Of a stretch of DNA of 64,000 nt, positions 18,170-27,112 are shown piece by piece. Both the position numbers and the translations under genes were made by a program. The first letter of the stretch is position 1, and each line of letters starts with the position of its first letter. Under the pieces are notes generated by a model. The model was not told the DNA's origin. It did no database searches and saw only the letters and a program-made list of their open reading frames with translations. Source of the DNA: Pseudarthrobacter psychrotolerans (GTDB lineage Bacteria > Actinomycetota > Actinomycetes > Actinomycetales > Micrococcaceae); NCBI RefSeq assembly GCF_009911795.1, contig NZ_CP047898.1:3286001-3350000 (forward strand). Reading direction: 5' to 3'.

Positions 18170-20524
18170 TCAGCCGGCCGTGGCAGCCGCAAGCGAAGTG
18201 GACTCTGCGGCTGCTTCCGGCGCGGCTACGTGCGGCACAAACCGGACGAACATTGCCTTGAAGCCGGGGGTGTTGGATTCCCTGGCGACGTTTTCCTTGT
18301 GGACCAGGGCGTTGGCTTCCGGGAAATACGCGGCGGCGCAGCCCTTGGCCGTGGGGTAGGCCACCAGCCGGAACTTGTCCGCCTGCCGGTCGTGGCCGCG
18401 GAAGGTGCTGACCACGTCCACCAGGTCCCGGTCCTGGAAACCCAGTTCTGCCAGGTCTTCAGGGTGTACCAGGATCACTCGGCGGCCGCCCGAGATTCCC
18501 CGGTACCGGTCGTCCAGGCCGTAGAACGTGGTGTTGTACTGGTCGTGGCTGCGGATGGTCTGGAGTACCAGATGGCCGTCCGGCGGGGTCAGGTATTCCA
18601 GCGGGCTGACGGTGAAGCGGCCGCGGCCGATGTCCGTCTTGAAGGAGCGGGTGTCCCTCGGCGGGTTGGGCAGCACAAAGCCGTTTTTGGTCCGGACCCT
18701 GGCGTTGAAGTCCTCGAAACCGGGCAGGACGCGGGAGATATGGTCGCGGACCACGTCGTAGTCCCCGGCCATGGCCTTCCAGTCCACGAGGTGGTCCGGC
18801 CCGAAGGTCACCTCTGCCATCCGCGCGACGATTACCGGTTCGGCGAGCAGGTGCTCGGAGACCGGCGCCAGCCTGCCCTGGGTGGAGTGGACCACGGACA
18901 TGGAGTCCTCCACGGACAGGAACTGCGCGCCCTTGGGGTGTTTGTCGTCCTTGTCCGTCCGGCCCAGCGTGGGCAGGATCAGCGAGGTGCGCCCGTGCAC
19001 CACGTGGGACCGGTTGGGTTTGGTGGAGATGTGCACCGTTAGGCCGATCCGCTGCATGCCGGCTTCCAGGGTTTCCGTGTCCGAGCAGGCGAGCGAGAAG
19101 TTGCCACCCATGGACACAAAAACGTCAACCTCGTCGCGCTCGAAGGCCTCCATGGCTTCCACGGCGTCATAGCCGTGATGCCGCGGGGACTTGATCCCGA
19201 ACTCCGCATCGAGGGACGCCAGGAGCCACTCCTTGGGCTTTTCCCAGATGCCCATGGTCCGGTCGCCCTGGACGTTCGAGTGGCCGCGGACCGGGCAGGC
19301 CCCGGCGCCCGGCTTGCCGAAGTTGCCCTGCAGCAGCAGGACGTTGACCATTTCCTTGATGGTGTCCACCGAGTGCGGCTGCTGCGTGACGCCGAGGGCC
19401 CAACAGAAGATCGTGGCCTTGGACCGGACCAGCATCCCGGCGACGGTCTCGATCTGTTCGCGGGACAGGCCGGTCGCCTTCTCCGTTTCCGCCCAGTCCA
19501 GCTCCCGGCGGGCGTTATTGTAGGCATCGAACCCATCAGTTTGCGCGTCAACGAAGGAGCGGTCGACGACGGTGCCCGGGTTCCGCTCCTCCTCCGCCAG
19601 GAGGAGGTGGCCGAGGGCTTGGAACAGCGCCAGGTCACCGCCGACCTTGATCTGAAGGTATTCGTCAGCCAGCGGCGTTCCGCCGCCCACCACTCCTGAA
19701 ATGGTCTGGGGATCCTTGAAGTTGAACAGCCCGGCCTCGGGCAGCGGGTTGACCGCCACCACCTTGCCGCCGTTGTCCTTGCACTCCTTCAGCGCCGACA
19801 GCATGCGGGGGTGGTTGGTGCCGGGGTTCTGCCCCACGACAAAGATCAGTTCAGAGTCGTGGATGTCTTCCAGGGACACGGTGCCCTTGCCGATGCCGAT
19901 GGTCGGGTTCAGCGCCGAGCCCGAGGACTCGTGGCACATGTTGGAACAGTCAGGCAGGTTATTCGTGCCCAGGGCCCGCGCGAACAGCTGGTACATAAAC
20001 GCCGTCTCGTTGGCGGTGCGGCCGGAAGTGTAGAAGACGCAGCGGTCCGGGGAGGAGGCCCGGATGTGTTCACCCACCAGTTCGAAGGCTTCGGCCCAGG
20101 AGATCGGCGAATAGTGGGTCTCGCCTTCGCGGATCACCACCGGCTCGCTCAGCCGGCCCTGGTTGCCCAGCCAGTACTCCGTTTTCCCGGAGAGTTCGGC
20201 GATGGAGTGCTTGGCCCAGAACTCAGCCCCGACCGTGCGGAGGGTGTTCTCCTCGGCCACCGCCTTGGCCCCGTTCTCGCAGAACTCGGCCGCCTTGCGC
20301 TTCGTCGTCGATTCCGGCCAGGCACAGCCGGGGCAGTCGAAGCCACCCTGCTGGTTCAGCCGCAGCAGGGACTGCGCCGTCCGGGTCACCCCGGCCTGGG
20401 CCACGGCGCGTTCAAGGGCCACCATCACGGCCTTGACTCCGGCCGCTTCCGTTTTGGGCTTGTGGACTTCGAGGTCATCCTCGTTGATGTCCGCAACGGG
20501 AGCGGGCTGCTTGCCGAACTTCAT
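18170..20524 (-). CDS. FdhF/YdeP-family molybdopterin oxidoreductase, probable formate dehydrogenase
   Basis: 784 aa, the size of the YdeP/FdhF branch of bis-MGD enzymes. It opens with a cysteine pair in GGFDCPGCAWPES rather than a classical four-cysteine cluster, then shows cofactor segments CVFYTSGRTANE, DCSNMCHESSG, FVVGQNPGTNHPRM and CPVRGHSNVQGDRTMG, and a C-terminal molydopterin-binding domain (SHDQYNTTFYGLDDRYRGI). In this setting it most likely oxidises formate to CO2 as the last step of formaldehyde dissimilation; other YdeP-type proteins have unclear substrates, so the reaction is inferred. The fdhD and molybdenum cofactor genes are not in the window. It lies downstream of a strong terminator and so has its own promoter. 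Confidence 0.8.
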   Translation of the reverse strand: MKFGKQPAPVADINEDDLEVHKPKTEAAGVKAVMVALERAVAQAGVTRTAQSLLRLNQQGGFDCPGCAWPESTTKRKAAEFCENGAKAVAEENTLRTVGAEFWAKHSIAELSGKTEYWLGNQGRLSEPVVIREGETHYSPISWAEAFELVGEHIRASSPDRCVFYTSGRTANETAFMYQLFARALGTNNLPDCSNMCHESSGSALNPTIGIGKGTVSLEDIHDSELIFVVGQNPGTNHPRMLSALKECKDNGGKVVAVNPLPEAGLFNFKDPQTISGVVGGGTPLADEYLQIKVGGDLALFQALGHLLLAEEERNPGTVVDRSFVDAQTDGFDAYNNARRELDWAETEKATGLSREQIETVAGMLVRSKATIFCWALGVTQQPHSVDTIKEMVNVLLLQGNFGKPGAGACPVRGHSNVQGDRTMGIWEKPKEWLLASLDAEFGIKSPRHHGYDAVEAMEAFERDEVDVFVSMGGNFSLACSDTETLEAGMQRIGLTVHISTKPNRSHVVHGRTSLILPTLGRTDKDDKHPKGAQFLSVEDSMSVVHSTQGRLAPVSEHLLAEPVIVARMAEVTFGPDHLVDWKAMAGDYDVVRDHISRVLPGFEDFNARVRTKNGFVLPNPPRDTRSFKTDIGRGRFTVSPLEYLTPPDGHLVLQTIRSHDQYNTTFYGLDDRYRGISGGRRVILVHPEDLAELGFQDRDLVDVVSTFRGHDRQADKFRLVAYPTAKGCAAAYFPEANALVHKENVARESNTPGFKAMFVRFVPHVAAPEAAAESTSLAAATAG

Positions 20525-20568
20525 TGTTCCAACTTTCTTTGCGGCTCACGCCGTTCTTGTCCAAAACG

Positions 20569-20609
20569 CCCGTTGAGGCGCGCCAGCTGTCCTGGCGCGC
20601 CTCAACGGG
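20569..20609 (-). terminator. 18-bp stem terminator after the MBL hydrolase gene
   Basis: A perfect inverted repeat, CCCGTTGAGGCGCGCCAG pairing with its complement over a 5-base loop. It lies 26 bp past the stop of the MBL gene and upstream of the formate dehydrogenase start. It ends the zwf-opcA-mscR-MBL transcript. Confidence 0.85.
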
Positions 20610-20634
20610 ATCCTGCTGATGGGGGAACCCTGCT

Positions 20635-21255
20635 CTACTCGGAAACCTTAGCCAGCGTTTCCCGTTCAGCCCTAATAGTGGTGCTGTCGCCGTGCCCGGT
20701 GCGGACCACGGTTTCGGCCGGCAGCGTCAGCAGCCGTTCCCGGATAGAGGTCAGGATGGTGGGGTAGTCGCTGTAGGAGCGTCCCGTCGCTCCCGGACCA
20801 CCGTTAAAGAGGGTGTCACCGGTGAAGACCGTTCCCTCACTTTCGAGGTAAAAGCAGGTGGAGCCCGGGGAATGGCCCGGGGTGTGGATGGCCAGCAGCG
20901 CGGTGCCACCCACCTCGAATACGTCACTGTCCCAGTGATACCGGTCCGGTTCCGAATCCGGGTAAACCTGCTTCCAGAGGACCAGGTCCTCCGGGTTCAG
21001 GACGATCGGGGCGCCGACAGCGTCGGCTACCTGCAACGCGGCGCCGATGTGGTCATTGTGCGCGTGGGTCAGCAGGATGGCCAGGACCTTCCGGCCGCGG
21101 ACCTGGTTGATGATCGCCTCGGCGTCATGCGGGCAGTCGATGATTACGCATTCATCGTCGTTGCCCACAATCCAGACGTTGTTGTCCACGTCCCAGGTAC
21201 CGCCGTCGAGCGAAAAAGTGCCCGAGGTGACCAGGTTTTCGATGGTGACTGTCAT
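20635..21255 (-). CDS. MBL-fold hydrolase, probable S-formylmycothiol hydrolase
   Basis: 206 aa with the metallo-beta-lactamase signature [13 protein letters not shown], plus [15 protein letters not shown] and [17 protein letters not shown], so a glyoxalase-II-like dinuclear hydrolase. It overlaps the mycothiol-dependent formaldehyde dehydrogenase gene by 4 bp (ATGA). That conserved actinobacterial pair implies that it hydrolyses the S-formylmycothiol product to formate and mycothiol. The substrate is inferred from the pairing, not from residues. Confidence 0.88.
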   Translation of the reverse strand: MTVTIENLVTSGTFSLDGGTWDVDNNVWIVGNDDECVIIDCPHDAEAIINQVRGRKVLAILLTHAHNDHIGAALQVADAVGAPIVLNPEDLVLWKQVYPDSEPDRYHWDSDVFEVGGTALLAIHTPGHSPGSTCFYLESEGTVFTGDTLFNGGPGATGRSYSDYPTILTSIRERLLTLPAETVVRTGHGDSTTIRAERETLAKVSE

Positions 21256-22358
21256 GAGTGCTCCTTCAGAGACTGTATTTGAACGACCGAACGCAGGACC
21301 TTGCCCTCGTGCATCCTGGCGAAGGCCTCCTCCACCTGGTCAATGGTGATGCGCTCGGTGACGAAGGCGTCCAGGTCCAGGTTGCCCTGCTTGTAGTGCG
21401 CCACCAGCATCGGGAAGTCGCGGGAGGGCAGGCAGTCGCCGTACCAGGACGACTTCAGCGAGCCACCCCGGCCGAAGACATCCAGCAGGGGCAGCTCAAG
21501 CAACATGCCCGGCGTCGGGACGCCCACCAGCACCACCCGGCCGGCGAGGTCGCGGGCGTAGAACGCCTGCTTGTACGTTTCGGGACGGCCGACGGCGTCA
21601 ATCACCAGGTCAGCGCCGTTGCCGTTCGTGAGGGCCCGGATGGCCTCGATGGGGTCTTCCTTGCTGGAATCCACGCCGTGCGTTGCACCCAGGGACTTGG
21701 CCAAGGCCACCTTATTGGCGTCGATGTCCACAGCGATGATGGTGGTGGCGCCAGCCAGCTTGGCACCCGCGATCGCGGCGATGCCCACCCCGCCGCAGCC
21801 GATCACCGCCACTGATTCGCCGCGCCGGACCTCGCCGGTGTTGATGGCGGCGCCAATGCCTGCCATCACGCCGCAGCCGAGCAGCCCGACGGCGGCGGCA
21901 TCGGCGTCATCATCCACCTTGGTGCACTGCCCGGCCGCGACCAGCGTCTTCTCTGCAAAGGCGCCGATCCCCAGCGCGGGAGACAGCTCGGTGCCGTCCT
22001 CAAGTGTCATCTTCTGCGTGGAGTTGTGCGTGTTAAAGCAGTACTGCGGCTGGCCCTTCGCACACGCCCTGCACTCGCCGCAGACAGCACGCCAGTTCAG
22101 GATCACGCGGTCGCCGGGAGCTACCTCGGTGACGCCGGGACCGACGGCGCTGACCACACCGGTGGCCTCGTGGCCCAGCAGATAGGGGAACTCATCGCCG
22201 ATCCCGCCCTGCCTGTAGTGCAGGTCGGTGTGGCAGACCCCGCAGGTGAGGATATCCACCAGCGCCTCGCCCGGACCGGGGTCAGGCACGAGGATAGTCT
22301 CCACCGAAACCGGGGCGTTCTTCTCCTTGGCGATGACCGCTTTGACCTTGTGAACCAT
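21252..22358 (-). CDS. mscR: S-(hydroxymethyl)mycothiol dehydrogenase
   Basis: 368-aa class III-type zinc alcohol dehydrogenase. Catalytic zinc ligands lie in [13 protein letters not shown] and GHEATGVV, the structural zinc four-cysteine lobe in [15 protein letters not shown], and the NAD Rossmann motif in [20 protein letters not shown]. It oxidises the adduct of formaldehyde and mycothiol with NAD, the actinobacterial counterpart of the glutathione route. Its placement among RuMP genes supports formaldehyde detoxification and energy generation during growth on methylated amines. It follows opcA by 43 bp. Confidence 0.92.
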   Translation of the reverse strand: MVHKVKAVIAKEKNAPVSVETILVPDPGPGEALVDILTCGVCHTDLHYRQGGIGDEFPYLLGHEATGVVSAVGPGVTEVAPGDRVILNWRAVCGECRACAKGQPQYCFNTHNSTQKMTLEDGTELSPALGIGAFAEKTLVAAGQCTKVDDDADAAAVGLLGCGVMAGIGAAINTGEVRRGESVAVIGCGGVGIAAIAGAKLAGATTIIAVDIDANKVALAKSLGATHGVDSSKEDPIEAIRALTNGNGADLVIDAVGRPETYKQAFYARDLAGRVVLVGVPTPGMLLELPLLDVFGRGGSLKSSWYGDCLPSRDFPMLVAHYKQGNLDLDAFVTERITIDQVEEAFARMHEGKVLRSVVQIQSLKEHS

Positions 22359-22401
22359 GATTTGTGTTCCTTTCCTGGATCCGGCCGGAGCCGCGGTCCC
22401 C

Positions 22402-23391
22402 TTAAACGGTGATCAGTGACAAACGGTCCCGGTTACGTTCCGGCTCCCCGCTGCAGGTGAACGTCACGCTGCTGGCTTGCACTCTGGATGTGCCAAGGCT
22501 GCGGACTGTTTCGCCGAAGACTTCGTCGGGGTCGAGGCGGCGGAGTTCTTCGGCGAGGCAGTCTTTGAGGCTGCGGCGTGGCAGGGAGATGCGTTGGGCG
22601 GGTTGTCCGGGCTGGGTGAGTTCGGCGACGGAGAGTCCCGGGCGGAAGAGCTGCACGTCGCCGGTGTGGCGGGTGAGGCGGACGCGGCGGATGCCGGTCC
22701 CGGCGGGGTCCGCGACGATGGTCACGGGCGCGTCCAGGGCCAGGGTCAGCCACGCCGCGAGCAGGATCGTGGAGGGGGAATCGGAGGCGCCTTCGACGGC
22801 GACGGCGGTGACGGGCGAGGAGTCGACCTGGTCCAGGACCGCGGCGAGCTGGATCCGCCAGTTCGTCAGGCGGGTCCAGGCGAGGTCGGTGTCCCCGGCC
22901 TTGTACGTGGCCCGGATGTTCTCCAGTGCTGCCTGCGGGTCGGTTTCGTTGGCGGAGTCGGTGATCCGGCGGTGCGCGATCCGGCCCACGGAGGTTTCGC
23001 AGGCGTTCTCCGGTGCCCCGTGCGGCCACCACGCCACGATCGGGGCGTCCGGGAGCAGCAGGGCCGCGACCAGTGACTCGCTTTCGTGCGCGAGCTCGCC
23101 GTAGCCGCGGAGCACGATGACCTCGGACGCGCCGGCGTCACCGCCGACCCGGATCTGCGCGTCGAGCCGGTTCGGGGCCTGGGCTCCGGCGTCGGCGAGG
23201 ACGATGATCCGGCAGGGGTGTTCGCGGCTGGCCTCGTTCGCGGCCTCGATCGCTTCTTCCTCGAGCCCGGACCGGGTCACGACCACCAGGGTCAGGACCC
23301 GGCCCAGCGCGATCACCCCGCCCTGCTCACGCAGGGACATGATCTTCTTGGAGACCTTCGAGGTGGTGGTGTCCGGCAAATCTACAATCAT
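22402..23391 (-). CDS. opcA: OpcA, glucose-6-phosphate dehydrogenase assembly protein
   Basis: 329 aa, starting [25 protein letters not shown], the standard actinobacterial OpcA opening. It contains [28 protein letters not shown] and ends in [20 protein letters not shown]. OpcA is needed for assembly or activation of G6PDH in cyanobacteria and actinobacteria. It overlaps the zwf stop by 4 bp, so the two are translationally coupled. Confidence 0.93.
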   Translation of the reverse strand: MIVDLPDTTTSKVSKKIMSLREQGGVIALGRVLTLVVVTRSGLEEEAIEAANEASREHPCRIIVLADAGAQAPNRLDAQIRVGGDAGASEVIVLRGYGELAHESESLVAALLLPDAPIVAWWPHGAPENACETSVGRIAHRRITDSANETDPQAALENIRATYKAGDTDLAWTRLTNWRIQLAAVLDQVDSSPVTAVAVEGASDSPSTILLAAWLTLALDAPVTIVADPAGTGIRRVRLTRHTGDVQLFRPGLSVAELTQPGQPAQRISLPRRSLKDCLAEELRRLDPDEVFGETVRSLGTSRVQASSVTFTCSGEPERNRDRLSLITV

Positions 23392-24944
23392 GGCCTTCTC
23401 CAGGTTCGTCCGTCACGGGCCAGCAGCTCATCGGCCGAGGCAGGGCCCCAGGATCCCGGGGCGTAGGGCTCGGGCTGCTCTGTGAGCCCGGCCCAGTAGT
23501 CTTCAAAGGGGTCCAGGATCTTCCAGGACAGCTCCACTTCCGCGTGCCGCGGGAACAGCGGCGGCTCCCCGAGGAGCACATCGAGGATCAGCCGCTCATA
23601 CGCTTCCGGGCTGGACTCGGTAAAGGAATGCCCGTAGCCGAAGTCCATGGTCACGTCCCGGACTTCCATCTGCGTGCCCGGGACCTTGGACCCGAACCGG
23701 ATCGTCGCGCCCTCATCGGGCTGGACCCGGATCACCACGGCGTTCTGGCCGAAGTCATCCTCGCCGTGGTCACGGAAGAGCAGGTTCGGGGCGCGTTTGA
23801 ACACCACCGCGATCTCCGTCACCCGCCTACCCAACCGCTTGCCCGCACGCAGGTAGAACGGCACACCGGCCCACCGCCGGGTATGGATATCCACCCGGAT
23901 CGCGGCGAACGTCTCGGTCTTCGAATCGGCCGGGATACCCTCTTCCTCCAGGTAGCCCTGGACCTGTTCCCCGCCCTGCCAGCCGCCGGCGAACTGCCCG
24001 CGCGCCGAATGGGTCGACAAATCCTCCGGGAGCTTGACCGCGGCCAGGACCTTTTCCTTCTCCGCCCGCAGGTCATCGGCGTTAAAGGAAATAGGCTCCT
24101 CCATCGCCGTCAACGCCAGCAGCTGCAGCAGATGGTTCTGGATCACGTCCCGGGCCGCGCCCACCCCGTCGTAATACCCGGCCCGGCCGCCCGTACCGAT
24201 ATCCTCGGCCATCGTGATCTGGACGTGGTCCACATAATTCGCGTTCCACAACGGCTCGAACAACTGGTTAGCGAACCGCAACGCCAGGATGTTCTGCACC
24301 GTCTCCTTACCCAGGTAATGATCGATCCGGAACACCGCATCCGGCGGGAACACCGACTCCACAATGTCGTTCAGCGCCCGGGCCGAGTCCAGGTCATGCC
24401 CGAACGGCTTCTCGATCACCACCCGCCGCCACTTCTCCCCCTCGGCCTGCGCGAGGCCATGCTTGGAGAGCTGCCGGCAGACCTGCTCAAACGCCTTCGG
24501 CGGGATCGAGAGGTAGAACGCGTGATTCCCCCGCGTACCGCGGACCTCATCAAGCCCGGCGATCGTCTCACCCAACCGCTCAAACGAATCATCGTCGTCG
24601 AACTCGCCCCGGACAAAACGGATACCCTCCGCGAGCTGGTTCCACACCGCCTCATCAAACGGGGTCCGCGAATACGCTTTCACCGAAGCCTTCACCTCCG
24701 CCGCGAACTCCGCATCCGACCACGGACGGCGGCCGAACCCCACCAACGCGAAACTCGGCGGCAACAACCCCCGGTTCGCGAGGTCATACACGGCCGGCAT
24801 CAGCTTCTTACGGGCAAGATCCCCGGTCACCCCGAAGAGGACCAGTGAGGACGGACCCGCAATCCGGTTCAGACGACGGTCACGCGGATCCCGCAACGGG
24901 TTGCGGCCGGACTTCACACTGGAATCAACGTAAGTAACTGACAT
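23388..24944 (-). CDS. zwf: Glucose-6-phosphate 1-dehydrogenase
   Basis: 518 aa from ATG 24944. The nucleotide site is VLFGVTGDLARKKLMPA; the substrate and catalytic site is IEKPFGHDLDSA with FRIDHYLGKETVQN. It oxidises glucose 6-phosphate with NADP. Placed with RuMP genes it can run the oxidative (dissimilatory) RuMP cycle and supply NADPH, although gnd for the next oxidation is absent here. Longer in-frame starts (to 25091) give Pro/Ser-rich sequence without homology. Confidence 0.95.
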   Translation of the reverse strand: MSVTYVDSSVKSGRNPLRDPRDRRLNRIAGPSSLVLFGVTGDLARKKLMPAVYDLANRGLLPPSFALVGFGRRPWSDAEFAAEVKASVKAYSRTPFDEAVWNQLAEGIRFVRGEFDDDDSFERLGETIAGLDEVRGTRGNHAFYLSIPPKAFEQVCRQLSKHGLAQAEGEKWRRVVIEKPFGHDLDSARALNDIVESVFPPDAVFRIDHYLGKETVQNILALRFANQLFEPLWNANYVDHVQITMAEDIGTGGRAGYYDGVGAARDVIQNHLLQLLALTAMEEPISFNADDLRAEKEKVLAAVKLPEDLSTHSARGQFAGGWQGGEQVQGYLEEEGIPADSKTETFAAIRVDIHTRRWAGVPFYLRAGKRLGRRVTEIAVVFKRAPNLLFRDHGEDDFGQNAVVIRVQPDEGATIRFGSKVPGTQMEVRDVTMDFGYGHSFTESSPEAYERLILDVLLGEPPLFPRHAEVELSWKILDPFEDYWAGLTEQPEPYAPGSWGPASADELLARDGRTWRRP

Positions 24945-24990
24945 TGTTGCTTCTAACTTTCGACAAGGCAGTGCGGCAGTCGACCGACGG

Positions 24991-25206
24991 TCACGAGAGG
25001 ATCTGCTCGCGGGTCTCCCCATAGGGAACGGTGGTGCTGAGTGCGAGGGTGTACCGGCTGGGATCATGGCGGGTGACCAGAATGCCGGCAAAGCACTGGG
25101 GCCTGGCTATTTGCCGGAGCGCGGCCTCTGCATCGTCCAGCAACTCGTAGAGTCGGCCAGGCTCGGTAACGTGGACTTCCAAATGCTCGGCGGTCTGAGT
25201 GCGCAT
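24991..25206 (-). CDS. Conserved small protein of unknown function
   Basis: 71 aa from ATG 25206 (MRTQTAEHLEVHVTEPGRLYELL ... LALSTTVPYGETREQIL). GGAAAGGAAG lies upstream at slightly long spacing. An even mix of acidic helix and beta-strand-like segments, with one Cys and no membrane segment or signal. It sits 46 bp upstream of zwf and is probably co-transcribed with it. I do not recognise a characterised family. Confidence 0.6.
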   Translation of the reverse strand: MRTQTAEHLEVHVTEPGRLYELLDDAEAALRQIARPQCFAGILVTRHDPSRYTLALSTTVPYGETREQILS

Positions 25207-25311
25207 GATGAACAGCTTCCTTTCCAGGGATTTGGGTCCCCCGCATTGCGCCAACCCCTCATCCTTGAGGGTGTGATGTGTTCTTGGATCAGATTCAGCA
25301 CCGAACCTGTA

Positions 25312-25341
25312 CTGCCCGCGGTGATGTTTCTCCGCGGGCAG
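25312..25341. repeat. Short hairpin upstream of the zwf operon
   Basis: CTGCCCGCGG and CCGCGGGCAG form a perfect 10-bp stem over 10 bases, in the 228-bp gap between hxlA and the 71-aa gene. It could be part of the zwf promoter region or a second terminator for hxlA. Confidence 0.5.
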
Positions 25342-25380
25342 TATCGGGTAAGACATGGGCTGCAGGCCCTGCAGCCCGGA

Positions 25381-25419
25381 GGTGGCGTCCCGCGGTTTTT
25401 GGGAGTGCGGGACGCCACC
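25381..25419 (-). terminator. Terminator hairpin after hxlA
   Basis: GGTGGCGTCCCGC pairs perfectly with GCGGGACGCCACC (13 bp) over a 13-base loop, 15 bp beyond the hxlA stop. It ends the hxlB-hxlA transcript and separates it from the zwf operon. Confidence 0.78.
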
Positions 25420-25434
25420 GCGTCAATCGGCTAA

Positions 25435-26058
25435 TTATTTGATGGCGGCGCGGAGCTGCTTGGCTGCCAGTGCCGGGTCGGCTGCGCTGTAGATGCCGCC
25501 GCCGACGACGGCTACGTCAGCGCCGGCCTTCTGGACTGCTTCGATAGTGGCGAGCTTCACGCCGCCTGCGACGGAGAACGGAACGCGCGCTTCTGCTCCG
25601 GCGCGGAGCAGCCCGGTCAGGTCGAAGCCCGGCAGGGCCTGCTCGTCGAGACCGGCGTGCATCTCCACGAACTTGGCACCCAGGGCGCGGGCTTCCTTAG
25701 CGCGGGTGACCTTGTCTGCCACACCGATGAGGTCAACCACGATGCCCTTGTTGTGGGCCTTGGCTGCCTTGACGGCGCCGGCGATGGTGGAGTCGTCGGC
25801 GGAGCCGAGCACGGTGACCAGGTCGGCGCCGGCCTTGAAAGCAATGTCGGCTTCGAGTTCTCCGGCGTCCATGGTCTTCATGTCAGCGAAGACGATCTTG
25901 TCCGGGTGGGCCTTCTTGACGGCGGTGACGGCGGAGAGGCCGGCAGCCTTGATCAAGGGGGTGCCGAGTTCGATGATGTCGACGTACTCAGCGACCTGGC
26001 CGGCCAGTTCGAGGGCGGCTTCAGTGGTCAGGACGTCCATAGCAACTTGGAGCTTCAT
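25435..26058 (-). CDS. hxlA: 3-hexulose-6-phosphate synthase
   Basis: 207 aa, the stand-alone HPS length. The orotidine-decarboxylase-like barrel motifs are clear: LQVAMDVLTTEAALELA, IIELGTPLIKAAG, FADMKTMDAGELEADIAFKAGAD and VAGGVKLATIE. It condenses formaldehyde with ribulose 5-phosphate to hexulose 6-phosphate, the diagnostic step of the RuMP pathway. It is transcribed after hxlB with an 81-bp gap, and a strong terminator follows. Confidence 0.96.
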   Translation of the reverse strand: MKLQVAMDVLTTEAALELAGQVAEYVDIIELGTPLIKAAGLSAVTAVKKAHPDKIVFADMKTMDAGELEADIAFKAGADLVTVLGSADDSTIAGAVKAAKAHNKGIVVDLIGVADKVTRAKEARALGAKFVEMHAGLDEQALPGFDLTGLLRAGAEARVPFSVAGGVKLATIEAVQKAGADVAVVGGGIYSAADPALAAKQLRAAIK

Positions 26059-26139
26059 GGTGTTGTTTTCCTTCTGTTGGGAACTGCGGTGGGTGTTGAA
26101 AATTGAGCGGGAAATGCGGTGGGTGAAGTTGAGGCTCGG

Positions 26140-26739
26140 TTATTCGAGGTTGGCGTGCCTGAGCCAGAGTTCCTCGGCCGGCACATCGGTGTTGTCCCAC
26201 AGCGACTGGAAGAGGGCTTCCGTGGCGAGGAAAAGTACCTGCTCGAAGAGCGACCCCGAGTACTGACGGGAAACGCTGGAGCCGTGGTCGGTCTTCTGGG
26301 CCGCGGGAATGATCACCAGCGCGTCGGCGAGGCCGGCGAGCGGCGAACTCGGGTTGGTGGTGAACGCGGCAATCCGCGCCCCGGCCTTCGCCGCTGTTTC
26401 CGCAGACTTGACCACGCCCGAGGTCGTTCCCGATCCGGAGGCCACCAGGAGCAGGTCACCGGAACTGATCGCGGGAGTGGTGGTGTCACCGGCCACATGC
26501 ACATCCAGGCCCAGGTGCATCAGTCTCATCGCGGCCATACGCAGGACCAGGCCGCTTCGGCCCGCACCGGCGACGAACACACGTCCTGGCTGGCTGAGGT
26601 GGCGGGCCAGGTCGGCTACCTGCTGCTCGTTGATCTTGGCCGCTGTTTCCGCGATCTCGTCCCTGACGAGAGACAGATTGCGGACAATGTCACCGGTGGT
26701 GCTGTATCCGGTGAGAGTTGCATTTGCTGTCGGAGTCAC
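26140..26739 (-). CDS. hxlB: 6-phospho-3-hexuloisomerase
   Basis: 199 aa from GTG 26739. The SIS-domain fold is recognisable: VFVAGAGRSGLVLRMAAMRLMHLG and LLLVASGSGTTSGVVKSAETA, with the C-terminal QYSGSLFEQVLFL segment typical of PHI. It converts hexulose 6-phosphate to fructose 6-phosphate. It heads the hxlB-hxlA operon. As with tkt, an in-frame ATG exactly 22 codons upstream (26805) opens an extension, MDVNQKASFGRY, in a region resembling the tkt leader. Confidence 0.95.
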   Translation of the reverse strand: MTPTANATLTGYSTTGDIVRNLSLVRDEIAETAAKINEQQVADLARHLSQPGRVFVAGAGRSGLVLRMAAMRLMHLGLDVHVAGDTTTPAISSGDLLLVASGSGTTSGVVKSAETAAKAGARIAAFTTNPSSPLAGLADALVIIPAAQKTDHGSSVSRQYSGSLFEQVLFLATEALFQSLWDNTDVPAEELWLRHANLE

Positions 26740-26759
26740 GATTTGTCCCTTCCATTCGG

Positions 26760-26860
26760 TCGTCGGCCTGTATCGGCCGAACGATGCTTTCTGGTTGACA
26801 TCCATGATCCCGAAGCAAAAGGGCGGGGGTAACACTGTTTTCTGACGGTTCTAACTACAC
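26760..26860 (-). promoter_or_regulatory. Conserved leader upstream of hxlB, shared with tkt
   Basis: This is the partner of the 16640-16735 region. It shares an identical 32-base block (26821-26852), then GATCATGGAT, TCAACCAGAAA, and a TACAGGCCGAC stretch. In both places the distance from the conserved ATG to the GTG start is 66 bases. It is likely the promoter and leader through which RuMP fixation and rearrangement genes are co-regulated. Confidence 0.75.
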
Positions 26861-27112
26861 TTTAGGATTGGGCGTTGCCGCGGGCCGTCCGCTGAGGAAG
26901 CGTCCAACGGCCTGGCCCAGGGTCCGGCCAGGCCTGACGAGTGGCTCTGTAGTGAGACCGGTCCGCTGCAGGGGCGGAGGCCTACCGTGCTGAAAGACGC
27001 AGTTTTGAAGGATTTATTGCATAGACTCTGAGGAACGAGTTACGTCCTTTCAGTACTGTCCGGACTGCTTGTTGTTGACCCGACCCGTAGCCCATTTTCG
27101 GAGCGCAGACTA

